Assembly (NCBI GenBank): GCA_007449985.2 | Contig: VIIQ02000827.1 | Coordinates: 620,001 to 684,000, forward strand | Length of the DNA stretch: 64,000 nt | Reading direction: 5' to 3' | Origin: Desmodesmus armatus | Taxonomy: Eukaryota > Chlorophyta > Chlorophyceae > Sphaeropleales > Scenedesmaceae | Shown here: positions 1-24,557 of the stretch, piece after piece | Position numbering within the stretch: the first letter of the stretch is position 1 | How the letters are laid out: each line of letters begins with the position of its first letter | The notes under the pieces: generated by a model | What the model saw: the letters and a program-made list of their open reading frames with translations, nothing else | The model's database searches: none | Told to the model about the DNA's origin: nothing | Position numbers and translations under genes: made by a program

Positions 1-1825
1 AATTGTTGACTGGGTGTTTGTGAAGGGTCTGGTGGGCAGTGTTGGTGGTTGCTGTCGCAAGGGTTCACGTGACCAGGCTGTGGCAAAAGGCACCAACCAG
101 ACACAGCCTACTGCACAGAACGCCCTGCCCTGAAGGACTTTTTGCTGAACAGGCTGTAAGGTGTCACATGCTGTGTTGGTTGTAGTATTGCATCTCTTCA
201 AATGGCGCATGGTGTGGCCGCCACACGTGTGCACATGTGAGAGAGGCGATGCGTGCATGTGGCACTGTTGTGCGCAGGCTGTTGCATATGGGCTGTTGCT
301 GCCTGCACTTGCTGTGCTGACATGGCAGCACAGATTTCCCAGGGGTCAGTATAGGGCCAGCGTGTATGCAGGGTTGTGCTGTCTCGTGCCACTGTCAGGC
401 ATTGCTGTTTGCATATCTGCTAGGCTAGGAAGAGACAGCGCCATCATTTGTCAGGTTCGCCATCATGGCGGCGCATAAGTACAAGCTTGGGGTGGCTGTC
501 TGCACAATCTCTTTCAAGGCTGTGTAGTCTGAGAGCTAGCGCAGGAGACCTAGTGTGTTGTGATTTTCTGGAGATATGATAGTGCTCATGCCAAGCTGCA
601 GAGCAAAGGTACTTCAGGGTCAAAGGTCGAAATTTGTTTGGTCTAAGGCACCCTGACGGACTCTGTGCTTTGCAGCTGTCCCTCTAGTAGGTTCAGAAAG
701 GTGGCATTGACGTGTGGTGTGCTATGTTGCAGCAGTGAAGGATTCAGCCAGGCTGAACCTGAGCAGGACAGTCATGTGCAGTTGTTTGTTGAGCTTGTGT
801 AGCTACAGACAGCGTGAGAGTGTCAAAAATGGGCCGCCCGCTGGCAAGTGGGCGCCCCTTTGATTTGCCCAGGCCTGCGCTTGTAGCCTGCTTATAATTT
901 CATGGGCGGATAGGTGTGTCTTCATCATCCGAAGACATTGTTATTTTCCAACAACAATGTTGACAGGGGCCTGGGCCCTGGGGGTGTGGGTTCACGGTGA
1001 ACCGGGGTGTGGGTTATACTGGCTATGGCCAGTAGGTTGTTTCTGGCATCATACTCACACAGACAGGGCTGGTATCAAGGTCTGTCCAGCACATGTACAG
1101 GTCTGCAGGTTGGGTGTTGTGTGCTCTCACTGGCAGACCAGTGAAGTTGTGCCTGACAGGACTTGCTGGCGCAAGTAGAGTGCAGGACAGACGACCCTGT
1201 GCCGTCGTGTTCTTTCCGTGAGGAGGAAAAGTGCTCGTGGGCTGTGCTGGATCTGAAAAAAACACACGGGCCTCTTGGCAGTTGGGAGCTTTTGTTGCTG
1301 GGTCAGAAGGCGGGGGTATCCCACTTGGTGTCCACTGCGTGCTTTGTGCTTCTGCAGGCAATGTGTTAAGGGGGCACTTACAAAGTTGGAGAATGCTTAT
1401 GAGTGATTGCAGGTGCCTGGATTTGGCTGGGTGACGCAGATGTGACCTGTTCTTCTGTGCGTGACACACATGGCATGTCTGTACAGCCTGCCCAAGAGAA
1501 TGTGGACAGGCGGGGGGGGGGGGGGCAGACAAGAAAGTGGATCAGCGGAGTGAGGGTGCACTGAATTCCTGTTGTTCATGCAGTTATCGTTGCGTCTTAG
1601 AGCGCAGCGCTTACCGCGCGACTTGAGACTGAGTGTCAGCTGATCTATGTTTGACTCGGTCAACCTTGGAGGAGGTGTGTCATCAGTAACGCCTATCGTC
1701 GGACGTCGGATGTCGCACTCTCTTGATTGCAGAGCCAAACCTTGCGCGCTGATGTTTCATCGGGGTCACCCCAACTCAGCACAGTCACTGCAGCGACATA
1801 CGCTCTGGACAGTAGCGAAAGCACC
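1..1825. other. 5' flank, no gene recognised
   Basis: I see no family resemblance or convincing codon bias on either strand. The short open frames here overlap on both strands and look like chance. The last part (about 1733-1825) stays open in frame with the first GH1 exon and is preceded by a TTGATTGCAG acceptor-like sequence ending at 1732, so it may be 5' UTR or an upstream part of that exon. Confidence 0.5.
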
Positions 1826-12346
<10,521 letters not shown>

Positions 12347-14831
12347 TGATCGCTTGCACAAAAGGTTGGAGGGGACACCGGGCTTCTGGGGCCTGCAGCT
12401 GCTGTCCCCTATAGCTGCAGAGAGGCTGACAGAGCTTCAGCAGCAGCACCAGCCGCCGTGGAAGAGGATGGGAGGTGTGCCGGGCGGCAGCGCCAGCAAA
12501 GGGAGGAGTGAGGCGGCGAGGGAGGGACAGCGCAGCAGCATTGATGGGAGTGCGGGGCGGGGGCTTGTGGGGGGTGCTGCTGCTGCTGCTGCATCGGGCC
12601 CCACAGCTCCCCACGGTGGGGAATTGGTGCCTGCATGCAGGGGGGGGGCAGTCTGTCAGCTGGACAGCACCACCCTACACTTTGGCCTGGAAACTTCAGG
12701 ATATGTTATATATACTAACAGCTTTCATTTGAACCTAATTAGAAGGAAATGTGAGGGGGTTTAGGGAGGGGGGGAGGGGGGGGGTCTTGGGCCATTTGAA
12801 CTTTCTTCACAGGGTTCAGTAACTTTTTTGTTTGCAGCCCATCTGACCTCGTAAGCTGCTCATCTTGAAGCTTACATCACATACTATCGATTGCATGCCT
12901 TTGTGTAGCCTCACAATGAATATTAAGCAACCTCCAGGCTGAGAAAGGCAGCAGCACAGCGGCGGTTGACTGGCGGTTGAGGGCAGTGGCCCTGTATGTT
13001 GGTTGGGCTTGATGTACAGCAATGCAGAGTCATGTGAATGTATTATGGTAACATAGGGATGTCCTTACAATGCTGCTGAGCACTCTGGGGCCGATTTTAG
13101 GATGCAAAGCACCATTGATCGATCTTGAGATCACTGTTCCGAAATCAGGCCTCAGGGGAGCTTGGAGCACGGTTCTGAGGGTGTAGAAACTATGGTAAAT
13201 ACGTATATATGCATATCAACCATCGTGGGGCCCTGAAACACAGCTTTACGGGGAATGGGGGGGGGGGTGGGGGGGTGTCTGGGCCCGTTTGAACTTTTTC
13301 AGGGTGGTGTCCCCAACTTTATTTTCTGCCCCCCCCCCCCCCCTGCTGCATGGCTTGATAATGTTGCTGGGAAACGGTGTGCGTAGCAAGGCAGACGGTG
13401 CTGGTGCTCCCAATGGCAATGTCGTGCTGGTGGTGGTGGCAATGTTGTGAGAGAGGATTACAAAAATGCATCAGAGAGGAAAGGGTGGGTCACGCCAGTT
13501 GACATGTTATGGCTGGTCCACCTGCAGTCTAGGGTTATGAAGATCTTTCACGAGTGTGAGTGATGCACATGTGGTGGGAGCAGCTACCACGTGTTCTTGA
13601 GTGTTTGCTAACCCCAACACTGCTGTAGAGGCATGTGCCCACAGCGGTAGGGAGGTCTTGGCTTGGTGGTGCAACACCATGCAAGCACTGATCACCATTG
13701 GCATGCACAGACTGGTCGCTTGGCTGGGCCTGAACTGTGGTGCGATTGTACATTCAGACACACTTCACTGCACCAGCTTCTTGATTGTTTGTCACTTCTT
13801 CGATTGGCCAAAAGAATACGAGTGTGCGCACAGTGCAAGGGCTGGCATGGCCTTGGCGCGTGTGTGAGCTGTCGCCTTCAGAGCTGTTGAGCATGCGTAC
13901 AGACGTCCTGATCTTTACTTCTGCAATATTGCAAGGTTGAACACCCTCGCACAACTTTGGGGGTCAGGTGCCGTCAAGTCGAGGGAGCAGCAGCAGCAGG
14001 CAATTTCACTTGCAGGGTCACCAGGCGCCCTCTGGGATGTGCACCATGTGTAAGTACGTAAGTGATTGGATCTGTTGGACCGTGTTGTGTGTTTGGTCGT
14101 TGCGCTCCAGTACAGGCCGACAACGAATTCCCAGCTCACACCGGCCCGGCCAAGTGACCACTGCCGGACATCCAAGACTGTACGTAAGAGACATTTACAA
14201 CGCTGCATGTATCAACAATAGCGGAATCAACGATGAACGCGCCTCAGATTGTGTTCATAGTTGCGGCGGTGTCACTCAGGAGCGGTGAAGGTTGCAGCCT
14301 GTATCAGGCCATTCATTACGCAGAAACAACCTTTCCGTAATAAAAACCGTGTTTGCAGATGCACACAGTCACACACACTCCTGAGGTCGCCTCAAATCGC
14401 ACTTCGCAGTGAACCTCTTGGTAAATCAGATGTACCACAGCAGCAGCAGCTGCTGGCTGACATGCGTTGCATTGTGATGATTTGACGCTCGAATTTTCTC
14501 AAGCAGATTCAGTTTGTCAGATCAAGAAACTCCCTCGACGTTTCCTGAGTGAACAGTGTATTGGCGCACCAGCTGTGGCTGCAATTCTATCCCAAACGAG
14601 CTCTTGGAAGACACAGCCATTCACGTCGCTGGAAAACGGACACGCAGGAGGAAGGCCGTATGGGAGAGGGTGCGTTGATGTTTCTTGGGCAGAAAGACGC
14701 ATAAAAGCATAAACCATGTACACCTGAAAACATCATGATCTAATCCTTCGTAGCTCCCTGACCTCGCTCCCCTCCGGTATGAACTCACAGGTTGCCAGGG
14801 GGCATCGGAACGGCCCTGCTAGGGCGTGTGT
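12347..14831. other. Intergenic region with a dispersed repeat pair
   Basis: Besides copy B of the GH1 tail I see no gene. Two related segments occur at about 12760-12840 and 13255-13335: a G-rich run, then CATTTGAACTTTCTTCACAGG or CGTTTGAACTTTTTCAGG, then a T-rich part. They look like two copies of a short dispersed repeat. The rest is unannotated. Confidence 0.5.
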
Positions 14832-16600
14832 ATGCAGCCCCAGGGCTTTTGTCAGCTCCTTGAGGGCGATGACGAGCAGGCGGAGGTCGACCAGCAGCGA
14901 AACCTGCATGTGAGCAGCAGAGATCCTCACAGTGCCCCATCTTACATTCCTGCAGCCCCACCATCCGTATGATGTGATCCCCATATGGATCCAATCTCAA
15001 CAACAGCAGTACCTGCTGGATCATCCCAAACACATCCCAGCCAAAGCGACAGCTGCAGCCTGGCCGACCGGCCTCCCTCCTGCCCTACTGCACATTTCAA
15101 CAGCTCGTATTTTGCTGCTGCAGGGCTCCTATCAACTGCAGCCATGCCTGGACCTCAGCTTGGAGCCACCAGCCTACAGCAGCTTGCAAGACAGCAGGCC
15201 GCACCCACAGCTGCAGCTGCAGCCGCAAGACCAGGACCAAGACCAAGACCAGGATTCAGACCTGCCAGGCTCTCCGCGGCTGCAGGGGCTGTTTGAGGGC
15301 AGCGATGGCAGCAGCATGCAGGCCAAGCCGCCGCCGCGGCAGCTGCTGTTCAGACCACAACGGCCGCAAGCCGCAAGCAATGCAGGTGTGTCTCTAAGGC
15401 ATGACAGGCCCGCAGTGGGTAGCTCAGTACCCAGCAAATAGTTGAGATGACAGCGTGATACTTTGAGTGCAGCTGCATCAAACACTCAAACACACACAAT
15501 AACAACCCCAAAACAAACCCTAGCCAAAGCCCACTCCACTACCTGCATCCTCACTGGTGTCACTGACGAAGTCGATGGTACGAAAAGACACCAAACTCCG
15601 CACACGAGCATCCCCGCCGCTCCATCACACCGCGGCGGCTGCTGCTGCTGCTGCTGCTGGCTCCCCATGTGTATAGGCACCTTCGCAAGGCAGCGGCGTG
15701 CCCCCAACACCAGACTGGGTCCCGGGCCCCTCATTGTAAAACCCTCCCAGCCCAGCAGCACCCTGCGGGAGCGAAGGGCACAGCAGCAAGCCAAAATGCA
15801 GCAGGAACTTGCACTCCTACAGCGCTGCCAAACTGTGCTGACCCCTGGCGGCAGCGGCAGCCAGCAAGATCCATCCTCCACAGCAGCAGCAGGGGCAGAG
15901 AGTGCCCCTGAGCTCTCCGAGCAGCTTCCGGCATGCTCTGCGCCTACTGCTCTAGGGTTGGATCTGCGGTTTGAGGAACCGAGCAGCATGCAAGGGGTTT
16001 TGGGGTCGCCGCTGCTGCAGGCAGAGCCGCCGGATAGACCTACAATGTCTGAACCGGCTGGGAAGCTCAGGGCAGCGGCAGAAGGTGCTGATGACAGCAT
16101 CCCGCTCACAGCAGCGGCAGCAGCACGGCGCCCAGGGTTGGCAGCCCATGGGCCAGCAGCAGCGGCAGCAGCGGCAGCACTGGCAGCAACAGACAGTATG
16201 GAGGTTGAGTCTCCTGATCTACAGCAGCAGGAGTTACCAGCTGACTTTGGGGGTAACCTACCAGAAGCAGGGGCGGAGAGAGCAGCTCGACCAGCAGCAG
16301 TTGGGGCAGGAGCAGCTGCAGCAGCAGCTGCAGTGTCTTGCCCGCTGCCGCAAGTGAATGTTGGCAGGGTTAACACTGGGCAGCTTCTGGTGCAGCCCCG
16401 GCAGCAGCAGCAGCAGCAAGACATGGACTTTCAAAGTGCAGATGCGATTGCAGCTGCGCTACTGCAAGGCCCCAGCTTGCAATCCTCCTCGCCCTTCCTT
16501 GGTGTGGATAACACCGACCTGCAACAGGAGTTTGCCCAACTTCAGCAGCAGCAGCAGCAGCAGCAGCAGCAAGACCTGCAGCGGCAATTGCTGCGGCGGC

Positions 16601-16639
<39 letters not shown>

Positions 16640-18901
16640 CGTCGCCGGATTTGGACATGCTGCTGCAGCAGCTGACCGGCGGACAGCAGCAGCAGCAGCA
16701 GCAGTCGTCGCCGGATCTGGACATGCTGCTGCAGCAGCTGACAGGCGGACAGCAGCAGCAGCAGCAGCACCTGGGGCAAGAGGTGTTGAATAGTGTGTGG
16801 CCCGGTACACCTCAGAGTCCCTTGGAGCAGCTGCAGGCAGGAGTGCAACTCACTCAACAACACAGCAGGTGGGTAGGAGGGGTCAGGGCAAGGGTGGGAG
16901 AAGTCCTCAGTAACATGTTGAAGTTCAAAATGATTTCAAGTAATTTACTGACGTGAAAACTGAGCTAATGACCCGACCGTGTTGCTAATGCTAATGCTAG
17001 CAACAGCGTGCAGCTGCTGACAAACAGCAGCTAGAACTTGGCTTGTGATGGATGGGCCTGACTTCATTTTTGTCCCGCTTGCCCTGCTTCTGGCTAATGT
17101 GCAGGGGTGCATTGCAAGATCACTTGCACTCTGGGCGCCACAACCACCTCTACCAGCAGCAGCAGCAGCAGCAGGGTCACCTTCTCCCTTTGAACCCACA
17201 GCAGCAGTTGCTCCACCACGTGCAGCAGCAGCAGCGCCAGCGGCAGCACAGCAGCAGAACAGACCAACTCCTGCACCAGCTGCTACTGCAGCGGCTGCTG
17301 GAGCGGCGGCAGCAGCAGCAGCAGCAGCAGTCAGCCGCCGCAGCCGCCGGCGGCTCCCGGCCGTCCGCCTTGGACGAGGAAGCTGCTCAGCAGCTGCTCG
17401 ACCAACTGCTGCAGCAGCGGCAGCAGCAGCAGCAGCGTAGTGTCTCTTTCACCCGGCGGCAGTCTGTGAGCTCCGCTGCATCTGAAGAGCTGATGCTTGA
17501 GCAGCTGCTGTGCCGCCTGCCAAGCATACGCACCTCCCGTCCCTCGTTCTCCTCCCAAGCTGCTGCTGCTGCCTCTGCTGGCCACCAGGGCGCTCCTGCG
17601 GCCTGTGGGTTCCTCACCCCTCCAGCAGCCACAGCAGCAGCAGGCTTTGGCGGGGTGTTGTCGCCGCAGTATGCCGCCCACTCGGCGGGAGGCATGTCTG
17701 CACCGCTGGAGGCAGTAGCAGTGCCGCAGCAGGGTGCTGGGGGTGGTGGCGGCAGTACTGCAAGCAGTGCGGAGCTGGAGCTGTATGCGCATGCGCTGAT
17801 GAACCGCATGGCGGAACTTACACAGGATTTCCCACAGGAGCTGGCGACGGAGTTGCAGCAGGTCATGGTGCATCAGGTGAGACTGGTTTTGTAACTGTTC
17901 ATCATGTCATACTTATGTCATCAAATAATGTCATCAAAACCCATGGATTCAGCCCAAAGCCTGGGTGAATGTCTCCACTGCATTTCACTGTCCTTCAGTT
18001 TACTTCATCTCTGCTGTCATAGTTTGATACAGAGGAGCACTTGAAACAGTCCCACACAAAAACAGTAACATAAAAAGTGACTGCAAAGAGGGACCCTGAC
18101 TGACCGAGACCACAAAACCCCTCTGCTGCCACAGGTCGAGCAGGCAGCCCGTGCAGCACAGCTTGCAGGCCGCCCCTTCGGTTACACAGCAGCCGTCCGC
18201 GTCCTGGAGCAGAGCCGCCAGGCTCACGCCTCCCTACTACTTCCCCAGAAGTGGCCCGGATCGGCAGCGGCAGCAGCATGCGGGGAGCATCAGCAGCAGA
18301 CTGTGGGGACCAGCTAGGGCGCATGCCTTTGTTTGGCGGCCTAGGGGGATCCTTCACTGGAAGTGGCTACAGCAGCAGGCCCTCCTTCACAGGAGGATCC
18401 TTTACAGGGCTGGGGTCTTTCACTGGGGGATCTGGGGGGTCGTACACACGGATGTCCTTACAGGGGGGCTCTCTCACAGGGCCTTCTCACACAGGGTCCT
18501 CACGGTGGGCGTCTTTCTCCTCCCTGCGTGGCAGCAGCATCAACGCCCCGCAGAACTTCCTGGCGGCAGCAGTGGCAGCAGCAGCGCATGCGCCGAACAG
18601 TGCGGCGGCTGCGGCGGCTGGGGGCGGGGGTCACTTGGCACCAGCAGCAGCAGCAGCGGCAGCACTGGCGAGTGAGGAGGAGTTACTGCAGCAGCACCTG
18701 CGGTCACTTGCGACGGCTGCGGCAGCAATGGGATCAGCCGCCGAGGCAGAGGCGCTGGCAGCAGCAGTGGCAGCAGTGGCGGTGCCTCAGGGGTCAGGGG
18801 TGGCCTCTTGTGAGGTCACTGGGGGTGAGGTGTCTGATGGGGACGAGGTGTCAAACACCGCACGGCCGCGTAGGAGGCAAGGCGGGGCACACAGGCGGTA
18901 G
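14832..18901 (+). CDS. Gln/Ala-rich low-complexity protein of unknown function
   Basis: Five exons with agreeing phases: 14832-14909, 14956-15385, 15473-16868, 17105-17876, 18135-18901, about 1147 residues. The first intron is only 46 bases but has good GTGAGC and CTGCAG ends; upstream exons may exist. The protein is mostly Gln, Ala and Ser runs encoded by CAG/GCA repeats, with a duplicated SSPDLDMLLQQLTGG unit near 16640-16750. More ordered parts are ELELYAHALMNRMAEL near 17775 and VEQAARAAQLAGRPFGYTAA at 18135. The end is rich in SFTG-type repeats. The last exon changes frame between about 18235 and 18265, equivalent to one missing base. I recognise no domain; such composition is common in algal transcriptional regulators, but that is only a guess. 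Confidence 0.65.
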
Positions 18902-21900
18902 TTGCGGAAGGGGCAGGATCTCCCCAATGACTTGCCTGCTGTTTGTGTTTGCGGGACTCCTGGTTACCTGCCTGGCGGGACTCCTGGTTCCTTCCTTGGC
19001 TAATGGTAGCAGGAGTGTCGTGCCTGTGGGAAGGGACGCTGCAGTACCAGTGGCAGCTGTAGTTGCTGCTTCTGATCAAGGTCCCCATGCTTCACGTGGT
19101 TTTGGAGGGTTTGGGGTTTACTGTGAAGCTGTGTAGCTCAAGAAGTTTACAGACAGGGGTTTGAGTGCAGAGCACTCCGTACCGGGGCGGCAGCTGCACT
19201 AAGAAAGGGGATGCGCTGTCACAGCGTTGGTTTTGTGTTGCTTTGGCATAACAGTGGTGCGCATTGCATGCATGCGTGCATCCACCCATCCCTTTTGGTA
19301 CCTCGCCGGCCGGTGTGCATGGTGTTGTGAATTCATCACTTGTCACTACCTTTCTTCCTTCCTTGGCATTTGGTGAGGTGACTGGTGCCGAATGTGTTTT
19401 CCCGCCTTGCTACGAAATCAGAATAGAACCCTTGCCGGGGTAGGGCTGAAGCCAGGCCAGGCCAGGCTTTTGCTGAGTTGGTTTTTTGGCGGGAAATGGC
19501 AGGTCTTGTGAGGGTGATCAGGCCAGCACATGGGTTAGAGGGCCTTGATACCTGATTGACTGCTGATGACTAATTGGGGTTGTCCTGCAGCCCCCACCAG
19601 CAGCTTGTAGCTCTAGGGTTGCAGGTTGCGCACATATTCCTCCCTCCCCTATGGTGTTCCTCTTCAGATCTGTCTGGTTTTGTCCTGCAGATCGTGCTGT
19701 GCTGTGCTGTGCTGTGCAGCGCTGTGCATAATACGCCCACGTACAGAGCACCAAGTGTGCAGGCAGTGTCCCTTCCTATCCCAGAGGACGGGCTATGACT
19801 TGTGTGGGTGTACAGCGTGCAGTTGCTTCAGCAGTAGCGTCTCATAGTCAGTGTGTGCTGCAGCAGCAGATTTGCTCTCAGCATGCCATCAGTGATGACT
19901 GGCCACTCAGATGTCAGGGGCTGTGGATTCAACACATGGCAAGTTACCCTGGGTTGGTTGGTGTGGTGTGTTGCTGTGATAGGCTCGGCATCGCTCCTTG
20001 CAAGGCCTTTGGCTTGCAGGTACTGCAGTCACACACTTACAAGGTTTGGGTTGTCAGAGAGCAAAATGGTAGACCAATACAGCAGTAGCTGCTGCAACCA
20101 ATAGGTGCGACCGCCAGTGCTTCTGTCTACATCATCTTCCTTTCTTGGGGTTTTGGCACTGGGTTTGATGCGGTTATATGGTCTCAGGCTGTTCCTGCAG
20201 GCGTTTTTGGCTTCTCTGTGTGGCTTGTGTGATGGCACACGCCCAATGCCTGTGTGTTTTGTTTTGGTGAGGGGCCTGGTGCTCTAGCATAGCTGTAGAA
20301 GAGCACCCCTCCCACTCACCGCTAGGGTGTGGTTATGCTGGTTGCGCACTCTTCCGTCCTCCTTCTGCGCGTGCCAACCTGCAAACGCAAGCAGACAAAG
20401 TTCAGATTCAGGGGAGTGAACCTGTGCTGCACAGCAGATGCATGCAACTTCTGTTTGTAGGCCTGCTATTCCATAGCACCCTGCATGTTGGCTGCTGTTC
20501 AATGACTGGTAGGCTGTCATCACGATGGGTGTTTGATCTCTGTGTTATGCTGCATCCATTTCCTCTTTTGTGTCCTCGTGCATTCCTCCGGGCTGGCATT
20601 TACTGGTCAGGAAGGCTTCAGGATGCAACCCTTTCTTGAGTGCAGAACTTCTGCAGGCTGCCGATGGGTGTGGCGGCACCCACACACTTCAGGGACAGCC
20701 CTGTTTCGTGCCTGTTTGCTGTCAGACGGTGCCTTGCTCTTAAGCTTTTCTTTTCCAAGATTGTGAGTGCATCAGGTCCCACAGTCCAAGCGTCTCATGC
20801 TTGGGCATGGGTCATGTTCATGGCATGAACATCTCCACGTCATGCACGTGTCCTGTGTGGCGGCATGGCTTGTCGCCGAAGAAGAGGATGTTGGGCGGCA
20901 AGTGATGCTGCGGTTAACAACACACTGATGCGGTGTTGGATCACACATACATGTGTATTGAGCACACACATGTACATGTCCATGTCCATGTCCATGCAAT
21001 CCGGCTACAAACACAGACACCTGACGAGATCGCCTGGCCTGACGGGGCCAATCAGGGGTTCAGGGGTGCCGGGGTTGGCTGCTTGCCCTGTATGGGTGTC
21101 TGTGTGGACATGCGCGTGGTGGTATGGACATATTCCTGTGGTGATAAGTTGGCGTGTGTGTGAATGGTACTGGCCGTCTATTGGCACGTGTGCTTCCATT
21201 GAAGGGGTCTCATAGCATTGCGCCTGCACGGTTGGGTTTGTTCCCCTGGTGCCGCACACAGTGGCGTTGGGGCAGGGATGTTGCTCTGCTTCGCAGGGTG
21301 TACGCTGTGTTGGTACGTGTGCATGCCAGGGTGGTTTTGATAGGCGCCTGCCAGGGGACTCGTTTTGTAAGGACAACACAGGCATGCTGCACATGGCACT
21401 GCGCATATCGGCTAGCACCTGTGGTAGCGTCTGCTGCTGAGCTTGTTTGTGTGATGGGCGTCTGTTTGATACGCTCGCGTGCTGTGCTTCCTTGACGCCC
21501 TTAGCCCTGCATGGCTGGGATACATGGGATGGTGAGTCAACCTGTGGGACCCCTGCTGTTAAGGTCTGCAGGAGACTTTGTGATGCTGCTGCTTTGACGC
21601 ATGTGGGTGTTGTCAGTTCCCGTCTTTGTCGTTCAGGCAAAGCGTGCTGACTCGCCGGTTTACGGGTCAGGTGTGTAGGAGGAGGGTCCCCGCGTTGACC
21701 GTGTACTTCCCTCCCTATGGTCTGACAGTCAGCACAGTGCAGGCATGTTCACTGAGGCACTGGGTCACTGTGTGGCTTTTGATGCTGGCCCGAGCAGCAC
21801 CTGCTCACTGCTCACGCTTCCTCCTGCCAACTTCCAAGTTACATTGCGGTTTAGACGCTGGTCGTACTCCTCTGATGGTCCATTCGCTGCAACCAAGGCG

Positions 21901-24557
21901 CTCGTACCACCCCGTCAGATCTCTCGTGCCAGGGCATGTGTCTCATCTGTGTGTGCACGCATGTCGGCACGTCGGCATGTGGAATGTTTTGTGTGGGTCT
22001 GTCACAGTGTGGGTGCCATGTCGCCTGTGCCATTGCTGTGGCTGTTGTACACGTCCCATCCCTCAGTGTGGTGTCCTGCCCTCACCCGCAAGCTTCAAGT
22101 TGCACAGCCCTGCCTTGACTGGGTCGTTGTGGTTGAGTGCAGAAGTCCATTTTCCCCCAAACAGCGGCCTTGTGAATGAGGCTGCTGGTTTGCACTTGCT
22201 TGGTGCCTCATATCAGCACAGATGTGTGTGATATTGCACTGGGGAGTGATGTCACACTAGTAGCTTCTGGCAGTTGGCTGATGGTGTGACACCCTAACAG
22301 CTGCACCACCACCACCTGACTGTGCTGGTACCAAGTATTGATGCAGGGCAGTGATTGGCCCACCATGGCATGCAGATGCTCACTGCCTGCCAGAAGTCTG
22401 TGGGCACGCCTGCATCAAGTGGTTCTGTTGTTACAAGCGTCTTCAATCCACCTGTACGGCCATGTCATGACTTGTCATCAGACAGGCTTGGCGCTGAGGC
22501 TTGCATCTCGCGGCCCCACAAACCTGTCCCTGTTCATTGATGCAGCACGCTGTGAGGGGCATGTGCTGGCTTATGCACGGCTGTCCTGGCGCCAAGCGCG
22601 CGCTACGTGTACGTGTGCTTGTGCGTACATTACATGCGTGTGTGTTCGCTGACGTGATGTCAGAATACGTGATACCCATGAGTCCCTCTGGAATGCTGAT
22701 TGTGGGTGTCTGGCAATGCTCGTCTGTTGCGATGGTGAGGCTTGCCAGCACCCGCTGCGGCTGTGGCCCCTCCTGCAACGTGCCATGTCAGCCGCCAGTC
22801 CCTGCAGGACCTGGTGATAGAGTCTACTGCAGGAAAGGGGTATGTAGAAATGCAGGGCTTCTGTATGCATGATCCTGCGCATCATACGGTGTTGCCGCCT
22901 TGTGATGTGTGAGGTCTTTTGCATGTGCTCCAAGGGCGACTGCCCTTGTGCTGCATTGGGCGTGTATGTGACCAGCGCGCTCGGATACCAAGCAATGCAG
23001 CCGCGTTGCTCCTGTCCTTGACCGCCCTTCCTTAGCCTCAGGCTTCTGTGTTTCCAACACAATGAGCACGCGATAAAGGTAGCTATACAGAGATATGTCC
23101 GTACTCCTGTTGAACCTTGCACTGCGAATTGGAGCCCTGCGTGCCTCTGTGGTGATTTGTGATGAAAGCGCTTCGATGCACCCCTGTGATGATGCCTTGG
23201 CATGCCTTGGCATGCCAGCAGGACCCTGTTGCAATCGAGCCAAGGTGCACTCTGGTTCGTTGACATCCCATGTGGGCATTTGTTCTGCCAGTTGTGTCTT
23301 GTCTGCGTGTGCTTGCATCCTGACGGATAGGAACCCAACAACAGCCATGCCTCGTGGCACATGAGTATAGTAGGTGTGTGGCGGAGGGAAAACTGTTGCA
23401 GAGTAGCAGGCTGTGTGCTGCACTTGTCGGCCTGGCGTAGCGAGCTACAGCGAGTGGCAGTGGCATACAGTAGCTGCACAGGTAGTGTATACATAAACGG
23501 CCACACACGCTGGCACAGCCGCGTGCATCTTGAGGAAGGTTTCAAGATTGCTGGACTGCACTGGCGCTGCGCAGTGCCCCTGGGTTGAGCCAGCGCTGAG
23601 CCTGCTGAGCCTCCACAGGCTGGGGACCACAGCACAGTACTACTGCAGTGGCATGTGCCACAGGCCCCGATCAAAAGGACTTCAGTAACCAAGTGTAACT
23701 ATTCAATCCATGTTGGGCCACTGAGTGCACTGGCTGATGGGGTGTGTGGACTGGGAAGGCCAGGGTGGCGGGAGGGGGTGGGTGTGGTGGGTTGGGCAGA
23801 AAGGAGGGTGAGGTTCTCCCACCTGAATTGGAAGCACGGCAGCATAAGTGATACAAGCACAGCAGGCAATACACTGTGCATCACAACTCCATATGCTCCT
23901 TTTCACAGTTGTTCAACTGACATGACGTGAACCGGTCCCGGGAACAAACAAGACCCCGTTAACGTTGTATGTCATCGAGATGTGGTGATATTGGTGCTCG
24001 TCCGATTTCCTGTGCGGTTCCCGTCCTTGTTGGCACATTCGTCTGCCATCAGAGCAGTAGTATCGGAAACGAACACTGTGGCAGGGGCAGGAGACACGTG
24101 ATTATTTGATTCAGAGTTATTGCTTGGCTTGTTAGCACCACGCCTGGTACAGCCTGTAAATGGAGGGCCTTAAATGTGCCAACAGGTATGTTGTGGGCCT
24201 GCAGCTGTTGCCGTACTGGACAGCCTGGACCCTCCATGCCGTGTCATGCAATCTGTAATGCCTTGAATGCCTGGAATTGGGCCCTCCTGATGACTACTGA
24301 CATGCTGCTGTGCTGGTTGTGTTGCTCAGGCCGTGTGCAGTTGCCCCACCACAACACCACGCGTGCTTCGGCTTGCACACGCCCGGTAGGTGCAGCACAT
24401 GCTTTGCCGCACGTTTTTGACTGGTGTCAAGGCACATTCCAGCCCAAGTTCACACGTCATATCGACGTCCCTTGGCATTCTTAGTACTGTGCCACTCAAT
24501 GCTGAGGGAGGGAGCTGTAGCAACCTGCATGGCCTGCTTTGCCGCCCCTGCTCATAG
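18902..24557. other. Long TG-rich interval without recognised gene
   Basis: More than 5 kb with no family resemblance. It probably holds the long 3' UTR of the upstream gene and 5' sequence of the ATP/ADP carrier. A (CATGTC)n stretch lies near 20977-20996. The longest open frame, 22571-23692 on the minus strand, shows no domain or codon bias. An upstream first exon of the carrier may be hidden near the right end; an ATG at 24499 opens a Ser/Thr/Ala/Arg-rich frame typical of transit peptides. Confidence 0.4.

Noticed and set aside
14733..14984. Minus-strand frame with good-looking Leu-rich sequence (LRLLVIALKELTKALG)
   Set aside because: It has a plausible acceptor but no partner exon in phase, and the plus-strand gene explains the region better. 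Not fully excluded.
15486..16424. Minus-strand Ala/Ser/Cys-rich ORF of 312 codons
   Set aside because: Antisense of the CAG/GCA-rich exon; the plus-strand exons have matching phases and splice sites.
22571..23692. Minus-strand ORF of 373 codons
   Set aside because: No domain, no codon bias, and other frames are also open nearby; its composition suggests chance.
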